Below, piece by piece: positions 43,015 to 61,894 of a stretch of DNA of 64,000 nucleotides (position 1 is the stretch's first letter; the number at the start of each line of letters is the position of its first letter). This DNA is from Amoebidium appalachense. Its lineage: Eukaryota > Ichthyosporea. The translations under genes were made by a program, and so were the position numbers. The stretch lies in NCBI GenBank assembly GCA_963693365.1, contig CAVNZM010000013.1, forward strand, positions 5,828,001 to 5,892,000, in the 5' to 3' direction. Under the pieces are notes generated by a model. It made no database searches. It had not been told where the DNA came from and saw only the letters and a list, made by a program, of their open reading frames with translations.

Positions 43015-46000
43015 CGTGCGCGCGCGCGCGTTTGCATTTGTATCTGTGTATGTGTGCACGATGTGCATGTGTGTGTACACCACACACATACACACACACA
43101 ACTTCATGAATGTATGTTGCCGGCGAGCGCACACCAACACCTGTGACCTTGATTGCCTCGGTCCACACACAATGGCACACAAAGAGACATCCACGGGCAC
43201 ACACCTGTAGAGCCGAGGAAAAGGGGAGGGGGGCAGGGGGGGGGGGGGGGGGGAGGGGTTGCTTACCCAGCTGTGGCACCCACAATTAACTGGGCTGCAG
43301 TCAGGGTAGCATTGACCAGACTACTGAAAAACCCTCTTCTTTCCGTGCTCTTTTCCTCGGCTAGGATGGTCTCACACACCACATAGGGGTTGTTGCTGTG
43401 CACACAGTAGCCCACACCCATAAGGGCTGATATGACAATTTGCAACCATAAGAGGTCGCTGGCGTAGCGGGCGGCAATAAGAGAAAGAAGAAAAATCACC
43501 TCGGAGCCAATAAGAACACTCATAGGCCCAAGGCGGGTATTCTGCGGTTAATGTGTGGTTGGGTGGATGATGTTGGGTAGGGGGTTAGTTACGAAGGGGG
43601 TATGAAAGTCGTTTGATTCGGTAGAGGGAGCAAAAAGGAGGAGGGAATGATTTGACTCGATAGAGGGCGTGTGTAAGCAAGAGTATAACACAAAACAACA
43701 CAGGACCGGAAGCACAGCTCCCGGCAGAGTTCCTAGAATATGCGAACTCTCGTAAAACACCCGAGCTCCGCCAAATTGCCAAGGAAACATATGCCAGCAT
43801 TCTTGCAGGCAACGAGTACCGCCGCAACTCCCCTCCCAAACCGCCGGCTAAGGGGAACACCCAAGCAAACGGTAACATCAACATCCCACCCAAATACGAG
43901 AGGGTGTATTTCAAAGTCAAGCACGGCAGACGCCCACACAGGGCCATGTGGTCCATCTTCAAGGCTCTCGGCTTCCGGTGCTCTCGCATCCTTTGTCTGT
44001 CCTTCATTGGATACGATGTGCTGGAAGTAGCAGTACGGGGCGACTATAACCGTGCGTTCATCCGTGACGCGACAAAGGGGTGTGGAAGCTTCTTCACCCA
44101 CCTCCCAAGCTACGACCCATGCGCGCCGGAAAACATTCAGAAAGCAGACAAAGAACGTAAAGTGTCTGCTAAGAATGCGTGCGCCACACGTTGTCGTGTA
44201 CGCATCAGCAAGGCAAAAGAGTTCCTCGCAAAGTTGGAAAACGATGCTACGAGCGTGATAGACACGGACACGAAGGAACCAATGTTTTCTGGTGAGAAAC
44301 TGCTCGAGCGCAAACGCCGATGCGAGATGGAAATCGAGCTCTTCTGCGAACTGTTCGCGCTGGCGGAAGGTCGTGCATACGACCCCGTAAGCGACAAGTG
44401 GGAACCAACCCCACAGGTGTCGGACCAAACCGATGCCTAATTTATCCTTCTTCTTCTGGAATGCTCGGACACTGGGCCCCCAAAAGGGCCTCCCCCCCGG
44501 GACACTCGACGATAAAATCAGCTACATACAACAACAGACAAACAACCACACGTTTACAGTGATTTGCGAAACACAGTTTAAAAACCACCACAAATTCAAC
44601 TCTACATTGGTCGACACATCCACACACCCCGGTTACGCGAAAAACCGAGGCATTATTGTACTTGCCGCACCACACGTGAGAGTGAAGTGCAAACCGGTAG
44701 CAAAAACGGAATTCTCGGTTTCTATAGAGTTTCTTTCTAATGTTTTTACTTTTGTATATTACCCACCATCTATGTCGGTTGTCGAATTGACTCACGAGTT
44801 GTCACAGTTACCAATGTCCACTGTTATTTTAGGTGATTTTAACACGCGACTCCACCACACAGACACACTGCAAGTGAGTGTCGGGTACCCATCTAAGCCC
44901 CCGGAGCGTGCTATCCCTTTAGCAAGGTATGTCCAAAGTCACACTTTGCGGTTCCCTCAAATATCCCATGCCCACAACACCGACTGGGGAGTGGCCTTTT
45001 GGCCATCAACCATGTCAAAACTCTCTCTCCCTCCTAACCTCTCTAGGTCATCTGACCACTCTCCTATCCTTTTCCTACCTAAGATCTCCCTTGATCTGCT
45101 CCCCCCTCCCCCTCCCACCTTTCGCCTCCGTCTATCCCAGCTTAAGTCACAGTGGGGTAGAGTTGATGTATGTGTATGCTATGCTACGAAACACCCTATA
45201 TATATGCGCCTATTAGAATCTGCACAAGCCAGGCCAGATTCACATCTCGTACTAGATACATGCACTAACTTTATTGTTGATGATTTGATAGATCTCGGTG
45301 ATTATGCTGGCGGTGGTAGGAAGGAATATCCCGATGCTCTCTTGTTACCAAACACCACTCCCGCTAGACTAGGTGAACCCCTGTCTCAAAAGGAAAGCTT
45401 GCGCCGGCTTGCTAGTATGAATCGATTTGGCCCCCCTGCTCGTATTATTGGTGATACCACTGGAGACCCCCTCATAGACTCTGATAAGTATTTCTCGGAA
45501 CTGTTTAAAGATAGGACCCCCGCTCAGAAACCTATTGTGTGGCCTGTAGACCCATCTATCCCCATAGAATCGATCCTCCCCTTTTTCAGTCCCGATGCCA
45601 TATGGTCTGTGATATCTAGTTATAGCTCTAGTAAGTCTTGTGGACCTGATGGACTCCCTGCTGGGTTTCTTAAAATCCTTGTTCCCTCCTACCCACAAAA
45701 GGAAAGTGATCGTGCTATTAAACCTGATCTTACTATCATGTTAAGCTCTCTCTTTTCTTGGTGTGTTAAATGTGGACATGTCCCGTCATCTTGGTTAGAT
45801 ACCTTAGTGATCCCCATAGTTAAGAAGGACTCTGAGGGCCCCATATCATCCTTTCGCCCCATTACACTAACCCAGGTTGTTCGTAGATTCTTTGAAGCTT
45901 GCTTACTTAGGTTATTTGCACATCACCCTAGGTTTCAATCTATTCTTCACATACACCCATGCCAATCCGCTTTTCGTAAAAACAATTCATGTTATGTTCA

Positions 46001-47631
46001 AATAATGGCACTGCACGATTCTATGCAAGTTGGTGCACAATATGTTGGCTTTATTGATTGGAAAACTGCTTACGATTCTGTCTCCCCTGGTCTCCTATGG
46101 GAAAAGCTTGCTGCACGGGGTGTACCACACTGCATTGGTGTTCTGTTAGAAGCACTCTTGTCTCAAACCTATGGTAGAGCTGTGGTTAATGGGCATCTTT
46201 CATATGGTTTTGCTCGTACTAGAGGTCTCTTGCAGGGTTCATTGCTTAGCCCCTTTTTGTTTAACCTATTTATAGATGATTTGGCTGTCAAGATTTACGC
46301 CGAAAACGATGACCCTATTAATAACTTTCCGCCTGCACTTCTCTATGCTGATGATCTGTCCCTCCTTGCCCGTACCCCTAGACGCCTGCAAAGATTGTTC
46401 GATGTAGTGTCAGAGTGGTGCAAGGCAAACCTTATGATCCTTAACATAGACAAATGTGGTGTTCTTGTACCTGATATAGCTAACAATTTACACACATTTA
46501 CATTATCATCTAAACCTGTACCTATAGTTCCAGAATACAAATATCTTGGTGTTCCGGTTGATTCTGTTGGTGTTATGTTTCCCCATATGGTCGAAAAGAG
46601 GGTAGAGTTGGCTCGTAAGCGGTTAGCTTTCTTCTCGGCTAATATTTTTAAAGACACACCCCTCCATCCTTCTATTAGACTTACATTTATTCGCACTTTT
46701 GTCTTCCCGGCATGTGAATATGGTTTACCCCTTCTCGCCGCTTGGATCAAGAAAGAGAGAACTAGAGCGCTTAAACCCTTGGCAAATTTCCTTGAAGCAG
46801 AAGTTGCCTCCTTTCTATCTAACAACTGTTGTAAACCTGGGCCTGTAACGCTCTCGATATATGGTCTGGTCCCAATAGCTGCTAGAGTATCCTATCTCGC
46901 GCTGAAATTCAATAAGCACATAAGCCGCTTAAAGAAGTATTTGCCCTCCCACCCTCTCTTCTCTATCCGACCTGTCCCCTCCTCACCTCTCCCCTCTTTC
47001 CTCCCCTCTCTCTCCCCTTCTCCCCTGGGCACAAATACAAATAAACCCCGCAATAGTGTGTGTGTGACTTTGGACTGCCACTTACTTATTAAACATGTAC
47101 ACAATCACAAGATAATCACGCAATATAACAAATGGAAAAAGATACCACACGACACTAGACCCGATGAAAGCATACACCTTGAAAAACTAAGCCTTATGTC
47201 TCGTTTTATATATACTGACCGCCTCAACCATATTGCCAAATATGGCACTCGCAAGTGTATAACACCTAAATACATATTACCTTCCTGTAGAACTGGTCTT
47301 TCTCTAGCTGATGGTATTATTGATCAATTACCACGCTTTTACTGTACACGTGCTATACAGTGGAGATCTAATAAGTATAAGGTGGCATCATTTGCATGCC
47401 CAAACAACACACACACACACCAGTTTAACCGGTCATGTATCGCCAAATGTAGTTTGATAGACCACATAATACCGCAACACACACACGTCACATTCACAAC
47501 AGACACCCAGAAAGATAGCCTACCTGTAAATTACAACATCCTTGATTTTATACTAAACACGTGTAACTACGACCTGTTTATTAGATGTATTGATTGGCTT
47601 GAGAAACACATCACTACAAAATTATAGGGCA

Positions 47632-47706
<75 letters not shown>

Positions 47707-47738
47707 CCAGCTGATACCGAGTGTCCCGAGGGGAGCCC

Positions 47739-47792
<54 letters not shown>

Positions 47793-48400
47793 GGGGAACC
47801 CCAACTAATTGATTTCTCCTTGTAGTCTTTATGGTGTCTCGTAGAGAAAGTAAACCCTGATATATAGTCACCACCCGACATCTATGTACGTGATCATGAT
47901 ATACCGCTGAGGGGATATTCCGAGCAAACCCCCCCCCCCCCATACCTGAGACTGGTTCTCTTTGCCTCGAGTAAACAGCGTAAACCCCGCAAGAGTATGG
48001 ATGTAAATCAATAGAGGGGGAATATAAGGAGGTGATGTGAATGTGACTAGATAGAGGGAGCATGTAGAAAGGGGGCATAGATGTGGCTAGATAGAAGAAG
48101 TATAAATGAAGGGGCAAGAACATGAGTCGATAAAGGGAGCATGTAAGGAGGGAGGGGGATGGATGCTACTTGACTAATAGCAGATTGGGCATAAAGGAGG
48201 TGGATGTGATTCGATAGAGGGAGAATGCAAGCAGGGGTATAACCTCGATAGTTGGAGTGTGAAGTACGAGTGAAGCCTGGATCGAGGATTATGAGAGGAG
48301 GAGATAGGCGAAGATGGAGAGGCTAAGAGAATAAATGCTAGTGGCATGCCACGATTTCTGTGTGTGCCGGTATGTTTGTGTGTTTTGGGGGCTCTTTTTT

Positions 48401-48431
<31 letters not shown>

Positions 48432-48533
48432 GAAGAGAGGAGGTGGGGGAAGGGGAAGAAGCTTTAAAGAATGGGTCGGGAAAGGAGAGACTAGGGAGTC
48501 GGACGTGCAGAGGTGGTTATGTGTGTATGTCCC

Positions 48534-48611
<78 letters not shown>

Positions 48612-48982
48612 ACGCCCTCGCGCCTCGCGCGTCGCGCGTGTGCGTGCATGCCTGTGTGCGCATATGTGTTTGTGTGTGTGTGTGTGTGTAAGGGGGGGGG
48701 AGGGGGGGGGGGGGGGCACATACCAATGGGGTAAGCAGAGGCACAGTCAATACCGAAAAAATAGCATCAATCAGCAATAGGAAAAAGGAAAGGTAGAGGG
48801 GGGTCCCGGGAAGTTTGGCATCCAGAGGGATCCAGCTTGTCCAATAGAATGCTTGCACCAAGTTGGCAATCCAGCCAACAAACGTGATGCACAGGAGGAC
48901 CACCAGTTGCTGTTTGTGTGTGTGTGTACGTGTACGTGTACATGTACATGTTTGTGTGTGTGTGTTTGTGTGTGTGTGTATG

Positions 48983-49065
<83 letters not shown>

Positions 49066-49099
49066 TGTGTGTCTGTGTATGTCTGTGTGTGTGTGTGTA

Positions 49100-49136
<37 letters not shown>

Positions 49137-49489
49137 GCGTGTGGGCTCGGACACACGTGTGTATGGGCGTGATTGAGTGAGTGCGTGCTTTTGTGCGCAT
49201 GGGTGTGCACGCTGTAAATGGCACACGGTGTGTGTTTGTCGTTGTTGGGAGAAGGTAGGAGGGTATTAGGAGGGGGTGTCATATTGGGAACACGGAGTAA
49301 CAGGCGAGGAAGGAGAGGGTCGGTGCAGAGTTACGGGAAATGTTACAAGGCCTAAGGGCACCCGCCATTGTGCAAGTAACTTTCGGGGTGCTGGGGGGGA
49401 GGAGGGAGGGGGGGTTTTAGCAGTGGGTGAGGGAAACAGAGCAGTGAATAGGAGGAGTGGTGTTGGTGTTGGTGTGGTGGTGGTGGTGG

Positions 49490-49524
<35 letters not shown>

Positions 49525-50234
49525 AAAGATGAAGGAAACCAGAACGGAATCTTACCTCTGGCAGCTGCCACCATTTGACACTTCCACTCTCCACGTTGGT
49601 GTTTTCCCGGACGAAAATACCCGTGTTTTGATTACAATTTCCTTGTGTCGGTGCATTCTCACTGCCGTGAACTCCTCCAAATTCCACACTGCCCGCACTT
49701 TCCACCACTTTTGTTTCTTTCGGAGCAGAATCCATTAAACTGTCAGCCTTTTCTTGCACAGTTTCATCCTCATCGCCAACATAAATCGAACCTTTTTCCT
49801 TATCGTAATCCGGCGTCACATGTTGGATATCCACATTCGATGTATCACCAACCTTACGCAAAGGAACCTCCTTTGCACACATGCACGTGATCAGAGCACT
49901 TGTCGCCAACAAACCCCCGCCCACCACAAAAAGCGCGTGTGCGTGCGCGTACGGTCCGTCCAAATAAGGAAATAGTGGGGTTAAGGGTATCGAACCCAAC
50001 ATTAATGCAAGCAGTCTCCCGCCCAATTGCAGCGCAGTATATGTCGCCTCTGCCCGGTGAACATCGTCCGGCTGGCTGCCTGCTAGATCCCCCACGAGTG
50101 TTCTACTGAGACCTAAAAGACTGTCGTGGCTGATGTCGATGAGGGCAAACGAAGTGAAGCAAAGGAATATGGATACCCATGTTGCTCCGACCACCGCGTG
50201 CGTGGAGAGAACAAGGACCACGATGCCCACCAAG

Positions 50235-50320
<86 letters not shown>

Positions 50321-50649
50321 TAGTGGTGGTGGTGGGGGGGGGGGGGGGGGGAGGGGGGAGGGGGGGGGGGGGGAGGGGAGGGGGGGGGGAAGGAAAGGAG
50401 AGGGGGGGGAAGGGAGGGGTGGGGGAGAAGGGGCACGTGCAATGTTGCATTTGTTTTTGCCTGGGAGTGTGTGTGTAGGGGGCATTTGGTGTGTGTCTGT
50501 TGGTCTATATATCGGGGTAGAAAAGGGTGTATGAGGGCTGGGTGGGGAGAGGAGTAGAAGGGGTACGAGGAGAAGCGTTAGTTACATGTATGTTTGCTAG
50601 GATGTGTGTGTATGTGTGCGCGCGCGTGTGTGTGCGTGTGTGTGTGCAA

Positions 50650-50684
<35 letters not shown>

Positions 50685-51457
50685 CGCGCGCGCATATTTG
50701 TGGAGGCGGTTGAAACATCAGAAGAGAAGTGGTCTTTGTCCTGGGGGAAAGGGTGGGGCTAGGCCGGGGGGGGGGGGGGGGGGGGGGGGTTTGAGGGACG
50801 TTTGCTAGAAAAATATGAATTTGAGTTGCAATTAGTCTGTCGCAACACCAAAAACCTAGCTCGAACTACCTTTTTATTTTTTTTTGCAATAATTTGGGTA
50901 TCTGCACAACATCAGCTTTTCCCTCTGCCAGAATGCAAATATATTGTGAACTAAACAGTGGAAAACACTCACCTCAGCACGACCAACCCGACAATAAACG
51001 GTCGTCTCCTCCCCCACCTACACGTGCACCTATCACTTGCAGCACCAAGGGCAGGCAGTACAAATATGCCAACCACAGGGTTGACCACCCACACCAGCCC
51101 CGCCACAGCTAAGGGCAGACCCAGGGCGGCCAAATAGGGAATAATGAGCGCCTCCCCCGCGGCCCACATGTACTCGATGGATATTGCTATTGCACTGTAC
51201 CCGGTAAGATGCAGGTGTGTGGGGGAACGAGGTGTAGGAGGGATGGTGGTTGTTGAACTTTGTAGTGGACGTGACCGAGAAGAGGGTGAATTGTTCGTGG
51301 AGGTTTCAAATTCGCCATGGTCGCCGCCAAAAATAGACTCGGGGTTGATATCTTCACTCGGCGAGTCAATGATGGTGAAGGCATGTTGGTTTTGCACAGG
51401 TGTGTTGCTTTGTGGCGTGTGCTTTCCGCCTAAGCCCTGCCCGTCGTTGTTGTCCAT
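42343..51457 (-). CDS. SLC45/sucrose-transporter-like MFS carrier, 5 exons
   Basis: Probable proton-coupled sugar carrier of the plasma membrane or a vacuole (GPH/SLC45 branch of the major facilitator superfamily). Exons (minus order): 51457-50973, 50234-49556, 48909-48724, 43541-43267, 42562-42343; 1845 nt, 614 aa, phases 2,0,0,2 match at every junction. The first 80 residues are a disordered Ser/Pro/Thr tail. Signature: [20 protein letters not shown] between TM2 and TM3, the family's SDR.. WGRRRPF motif. TM4 carries [20 protein letters not shown], like the D.SHD...A..RA segment of SLC45. Exon 2 ends in a charged central loop of over 100 residues before TM7. Twelve membrane segments are expected. 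Intron 3 (43542-48723) contains an antisense LINE. Exact substrate cannot be read from sequence. Confidence 0.88.
43560..43686. repeat. Imperfect minisatellite, left half, SLC45 intron 3
   Basis: Units built on TGATTCGATAGAGGGAG plus a variable tail ending GGGGTAT. The same family resumes right of the LINE at 47989-48260, so the element inserted within this array. Confidence 0.75.
43688..44440 (+). CDS. LINE ORF1, 5'-truncated, nucleic-acid-binding-like
   Basis: Open from an in-frame TAG at 43661 to TAA at 44438-44440 with no ATG until 43904, although the frame reads convincingly upstream ([39 protein letters not shown]). The segment [20 protein letters not shown] has the beta-alpha pattern of the RRM-like or coiled ORF1 proteins of LINEs. 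It is followed by a basic/acidic helical region ([15 protein letters not shown]). No zinc knuckle is seen. The ORF1 product would bind element RNA. Function by analogy only. Confidence 0.7.
   Translation, partial: TQNNTGPEAQLPAEFLEYANSRKTPELRQIAKETYASILAGNEYRRNSPPKPPAKGNTQANGNINIPPKYERVYFKVKHGRRPHRAMWSIFKALGFRCSRILCLSFIGYDVLEVAVRGDYNRAFIRDATKGCGSFFTHLPSYDPCAPENIQKADKERKVSAKNACATRCRVRISKAKEFLAKLENDATSVIDTDTKEPMFSGEKLLERKRRCEMEIELFCELFALAEGRAYDPVSDKWEPTPQVSDQTDA
44433..47627 (+). CDS. LINE ORF2: endonuclease-reverse transcriptase, intact
   Basis: 1064 codons without interruption. The N-terminal exonuclease-endonuclease-phosphatase-type domain (about 1-220) has FFWNARTL (Asn10), CETQ (Glu46), LGDFNTRL (134-141) and SSDHSPI near 210, the catalytic set of AP-like LINE endonucleases. 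Reverse transcriptase (about 400-720): [16 protein letters not shown] (motif A, near 541), [14 protein letters not shown] (motif B), [10 protein letters not shown] (motif C, YADD near 638), EYKYLGV. The C-terminal 250 residues are His/Cys-containing but show no clear CCHC knuckle or RNase H. It nicks target DNA and primes reverse transcription there. ATG lies inside the ORF1 end (ATGCCTAA). Base use is AT-richer than in neighbouring host exons. Confidence 0.95.
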   Translation: MPNLSFFFWNARTLGPQKGLPPGTLDDKISYIQQQTNNHTFTVICETQFKNHHKFNSTLVDTSTHPGYAKNRGIIVLAAPHVRVKCKPVAKTEFSVSIEFLSNVFTFVYYPPSMSVVELTHELSQLPMSTVILGDFNTRLHHTDTLQVSVGYPSKPPERAIPLARYVQSHTLRFPQISHAHNTDWGVAFWPSTMSKLSLPPNLSRSSDHSPILFLPKISLDLLPPPPPTFRLRLSQLKSQWGRVDVCVCYATKHPIYMRLLESAQARPDSHLVLDTCTNFIVDDLIDLGDYAGGGRKEYPDALLLPNTTPARLGEPLSQKESLRRLASMNRFGPPARIIGDTTGDPLIDSDKYFSELFKDRTPAQKPIVWPVDPSIPIESILPFFSPDAIWSVISSYSSSKSCGPDGLPAGFLKILVPSYPQKESDRAIKPDLTIMLSSLFSWCVKCGHVPSSWLDTLVIPIVKKDSEGPISSFRPITLTQVVRRFFEACLLRLFAHHPRFQSILHIHPCQSAFRKNNSCYVQIMALHDSMQVGAQYVGFIDWKTAYDSVSPGLLWEKLAARGVPHCIGVLLEALLSQTYGRAVVNGHLSYGFARTRGLLQGSLLSPFLFNLFIDDLAVKIYAENDDPINNFPPALLYADDLSLLARTPRRLQRLFDVVSEWCKANLMILNIDKCGVLVPDIANNLHTFTLSSKPVPIVPEYKYLGVPVDSVGVMFPHMVEKRVELARKRLAFFSANIFKDTPLHPSIRLTFIRTFVFPACEYGLPLLAAWIKKERTRALKPLANFLEAEVASFLSNNCCKPGPVTLSIYGLVPIAARVSYLALKFNKHISRLKKYLPSHPLFSIRPVPSSPLPSFLPSLSPSPLGTNTNKPRNSVCVTLDCHLLIKHVHNHKIITQYNKWKKIPHDTRPDESIHLEKLSLMSRFIYTDRLNHIAKYGTRKCITPKYILPSCRTGLSLADGIIDQLPRFYCTRAIQWRSNKYKVASFACPNNTHTHQFNRSCIAKCSLIDHIIPQHTHVTFTTDTQKDSLPVNYNILDFILNTCNYDLFIRCIDWLEKHITTKL
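47634..47704. repeat. (CA)n in the LINE 3' UTR
   Basis: About 34 CA units start 7 nt after the ORF2 stop and are followed by a short unique stretch with a GGGG-AG-CCCC hairpin, then poly-A. Confidence 0.9.
47989..48260. repeat. Imperfect minisatellite, right half, SLC45 intron 3
   Basis: About six diverged units of roughly 38-45 bp with the core GATAGAGGGAGCATGTAAGG, the same family as 43560-43686. Confidence 0.75.
48395..48432. repeat. Poly-T/poly-G tract
   Basis: About 15 T followed by about 23 G, in SLC45 intron 3 (CnAn on the coding strand). Confidence 0.85.
48537..48612. repeat. (TG)n microsatellite, SLC45 intron 3
   Basis: About 37 TG units, then a CG-rich stretch, about 110 nt from the exon 3 donor. 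Confidence 0.9.
48910..49140 (-). repeat. (TG)n block adjoining the SLC45 exon 3 acceptor
   Basis: On the coding strand this is a (CA)n run that ends acacaaacag at the exon 3 acceptor (exon starts 48909). Confidence 0.9.
50235..50320 (-). repeat. (CA)n forming the SLC45 exon 2 acceptor
   Basis: On the coding strand about 41 CA units end in ACACAG, directly followed by exon 2 at 50234. Confidence 0.92.
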
Positions 51458-51666
51458 TTTTTCCAGGATAGGTGCTGGTATTCAAGCTATTTGTGGGAGT
51501 TCCGTACATGCTAAACAACCTCTTCACAAACACTGCACCCTGTCCACGGGTATACTCATAGTTTGCTTCCTTTGTTACCTCCCCAGTAGTGCTTCAAAGA
51601 AAAGCGTGAACCTGATCAAGAATAAAGCTAAAAAAATATTCACAATTTCCAAATGATCTGTTGCGG

Positions 51667-51747
<81 letters not shown>

Positions 51748-53094
51748 CGCGCGCGCGCGCGTGTGTGTGTCTGTTGTGTGTGCGAGTGCGTGCTTGTGCA
51801 GTGTGCGTGTGTAGGTGTGCGAGCGCACGCGTGTTTGTGTGTGTGGGTGTGGTGATGTCTATTAGCCTCGAATAGATATATATTTATTGATTCAGAAGAC
51901 CAGCTGGGCTGGATTACAATAGCCTCTAACAGGCACAAGCAATCACAAAAAGTTTCAAAGGCCGCGGCCGCACAACATAACTCCGGAAGGCTGGCCAGCT
52001 ATATGTGAGCAAACCGAACGTGAGGCATATCTATCTCACGATCATAATGCCGCGGTTCTTTCTTGGTTTCTTGCTTTGGTTCTAGATTTTTTTGTTTCTC
52101 ACGCGTGCATATGTCATAACATCTCTATGTTGCTATGACCGTAATAAGCTACCGGGGTTTTCACCCCTTTCACAGGCTTCAAGCCAACAGTCCCAACACT
52201 GTGATGTTACGAATTCTTGAGCTGATAGCGAAGGTTTTGACGGGAACTGCAGATAAAATGGGCTTTGATGATTGGATAATTTAAGGATGAGCGAGCTTAA
52301 ATACAAGTTAGTCTGTCAGCCTTTTACGTCATCAATCAGACTTTTTAAACCATGTTTTAATAGAATACATAATTTTCTAGTTTGTCTTTAGACTACATAG
52401 TTTTAGTGTCCTGGCCAGCGCGAATTCCAGAACGTTGAACATCTCCTTCCCATCATTATGCAAACAACTCTCACTTTCTTGGCTCAACAAGCTCAAGCTC
52501 AACTACAAAAAAAAAAACAAGCACATACATATGCTTTACGTCAAAACGGACATGTCAGTAATACTGGTCACTGGGAAGTTTGCCGTGTGTTGACTCTAGA
52601 TATACGTCCGTGTGCATGCAACGCAAGATCATAACGGGCGTCGAGTTGGTTCACGAAACTTGTTGATTTTTACCGTTTTTATTATCTTTTTTCTTTATTT
52701 TACCCTACAATCGCCAGTTATACAGAGATCGTGTTGATTGCAAGCCTTGAGCCTGACCGTGTCATTGCAAGGCGACGTTGGCTCTGCATACCTGACTCAG
52801 ACTTCACAACCCCAAACAGTTAAACTCTGGACGTTGACCTAATTCCGGAAATTCTCCCTTCGCTGTCTCAGACGAACCCTCACGTGCAACAGAACAAGAC
52901 TATAGCTAGCGTGTATTGCTTGATTATGATTTGAAGGGGGCCAATGAATAATAGTAATACACAATAGCTTAATAGTACTAGACACATGTAGCACTGAGCT
53001 TCTGAGTGCACGGAGTTTTCTATCACAAGACGAGAGTAAGCGAAAGCACATTGTGTGTAGCGACACAGCAAGAGGCTAAGTTTTCAATCACATC
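51458..53094. other. Divergent promoter region of the SLC45-like and DHPS genes
   Basis: Between two start codons on opposite strands. Holds (TG)n(CG)n(TG)n at 51672-51770 and otherwise mixed AT-rich DNA without simple repeats. No TATA box is obvious. No gene recognised. Confidence 0.55.
51672..51770. repeat. (TG)n-(CG)n-(TG)n alternating tract
   Basis: About 34 TG units, then about 11 CG units (51739-51761), then more TG: an uninterrupted alternating purine-pyrimidine stretch of about 100 nt, about 215 nt upstream of the SLC45 start. Confidence 0.92.
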
Positions 53095-61370
<8,276 letters not shown>

Positions 61371-61830
61371 TCTGAACGGTAGAAGTGGCATTACCATATA
61401 TGGTGACAATTGCCATACATGGGTATAGCTGACATCTAGGGAGATAACCTGAGAGAATAGACGGGCATTGGTTAAGGAGGACGAGGTCGTTAGTTTGTGT
61501 TGCCGTGCATGAATAAAGTGGTGTTATGTGAGAAGTGTATTGCTCGTGTGAATGTCGAAGCTGTGGCATGGAACACGTGGAAAGGTGTTGTATGACTGCA
61601 ATAACGGGAATCTGTACTGGTGTTCTAGTTTGTGTATCAGCAGGAAGGTTGAAAAATGCTTTTTAAAAAACGTCAGTTGTTGTGAGGGGACAATATGCCG
61701 TTAAGCATCCACATATGGATAAGGGCGTGGTCAGCCAGTGCCAGCACCAGGCCGACACAGTTGCTCCACCCGACAAGGGCAACACCAGACATGTGTGTTG
61801 TTCGGTGGGGTGGGTGGGTCGGTGGTTTCT

Positions 61831-61894
<64 letters not shown>

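Larger units (their letters stand above)
43687..47791 (+). mobile_element. Non-LTR retrotransposon (LINE), probably 5'-truncated
   Basis: Two ORFs overlapping by 8 nt, a short 3' UTR with (CA)n, and a poly-A tail of about 49 (47743-47791). No LTRs. The left border falls within ORF1, whose frame has no ATG before conserved-looking sequence, so the copy lacks its 5' end. GCAAGAGTAT occurs at 43677-43686 and 47989-47998, but it also belongs to the flanking minisatellite, so it is only a weak target-site-duplication candidate and leaves about 200 nt unexplained after the poly-A. Inserted antisense in intron 3 of the SLC45-like gene. Confidence 0.92.

Noticed and set aside
43733-44428. Minus-strand 231-codon frame opposite LINE ORF1
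   Set aside because: Shadow of ORF1; the plus frame has the retroelement features and the correct relation to ORF2.
43677-47998. GCAAGAGTAT as a firm target-site duplication of the LINE
   Set aside because: The same sequence belongs to the flanking minisatellite units, and 200 nt separate the poly-A from the right copy.
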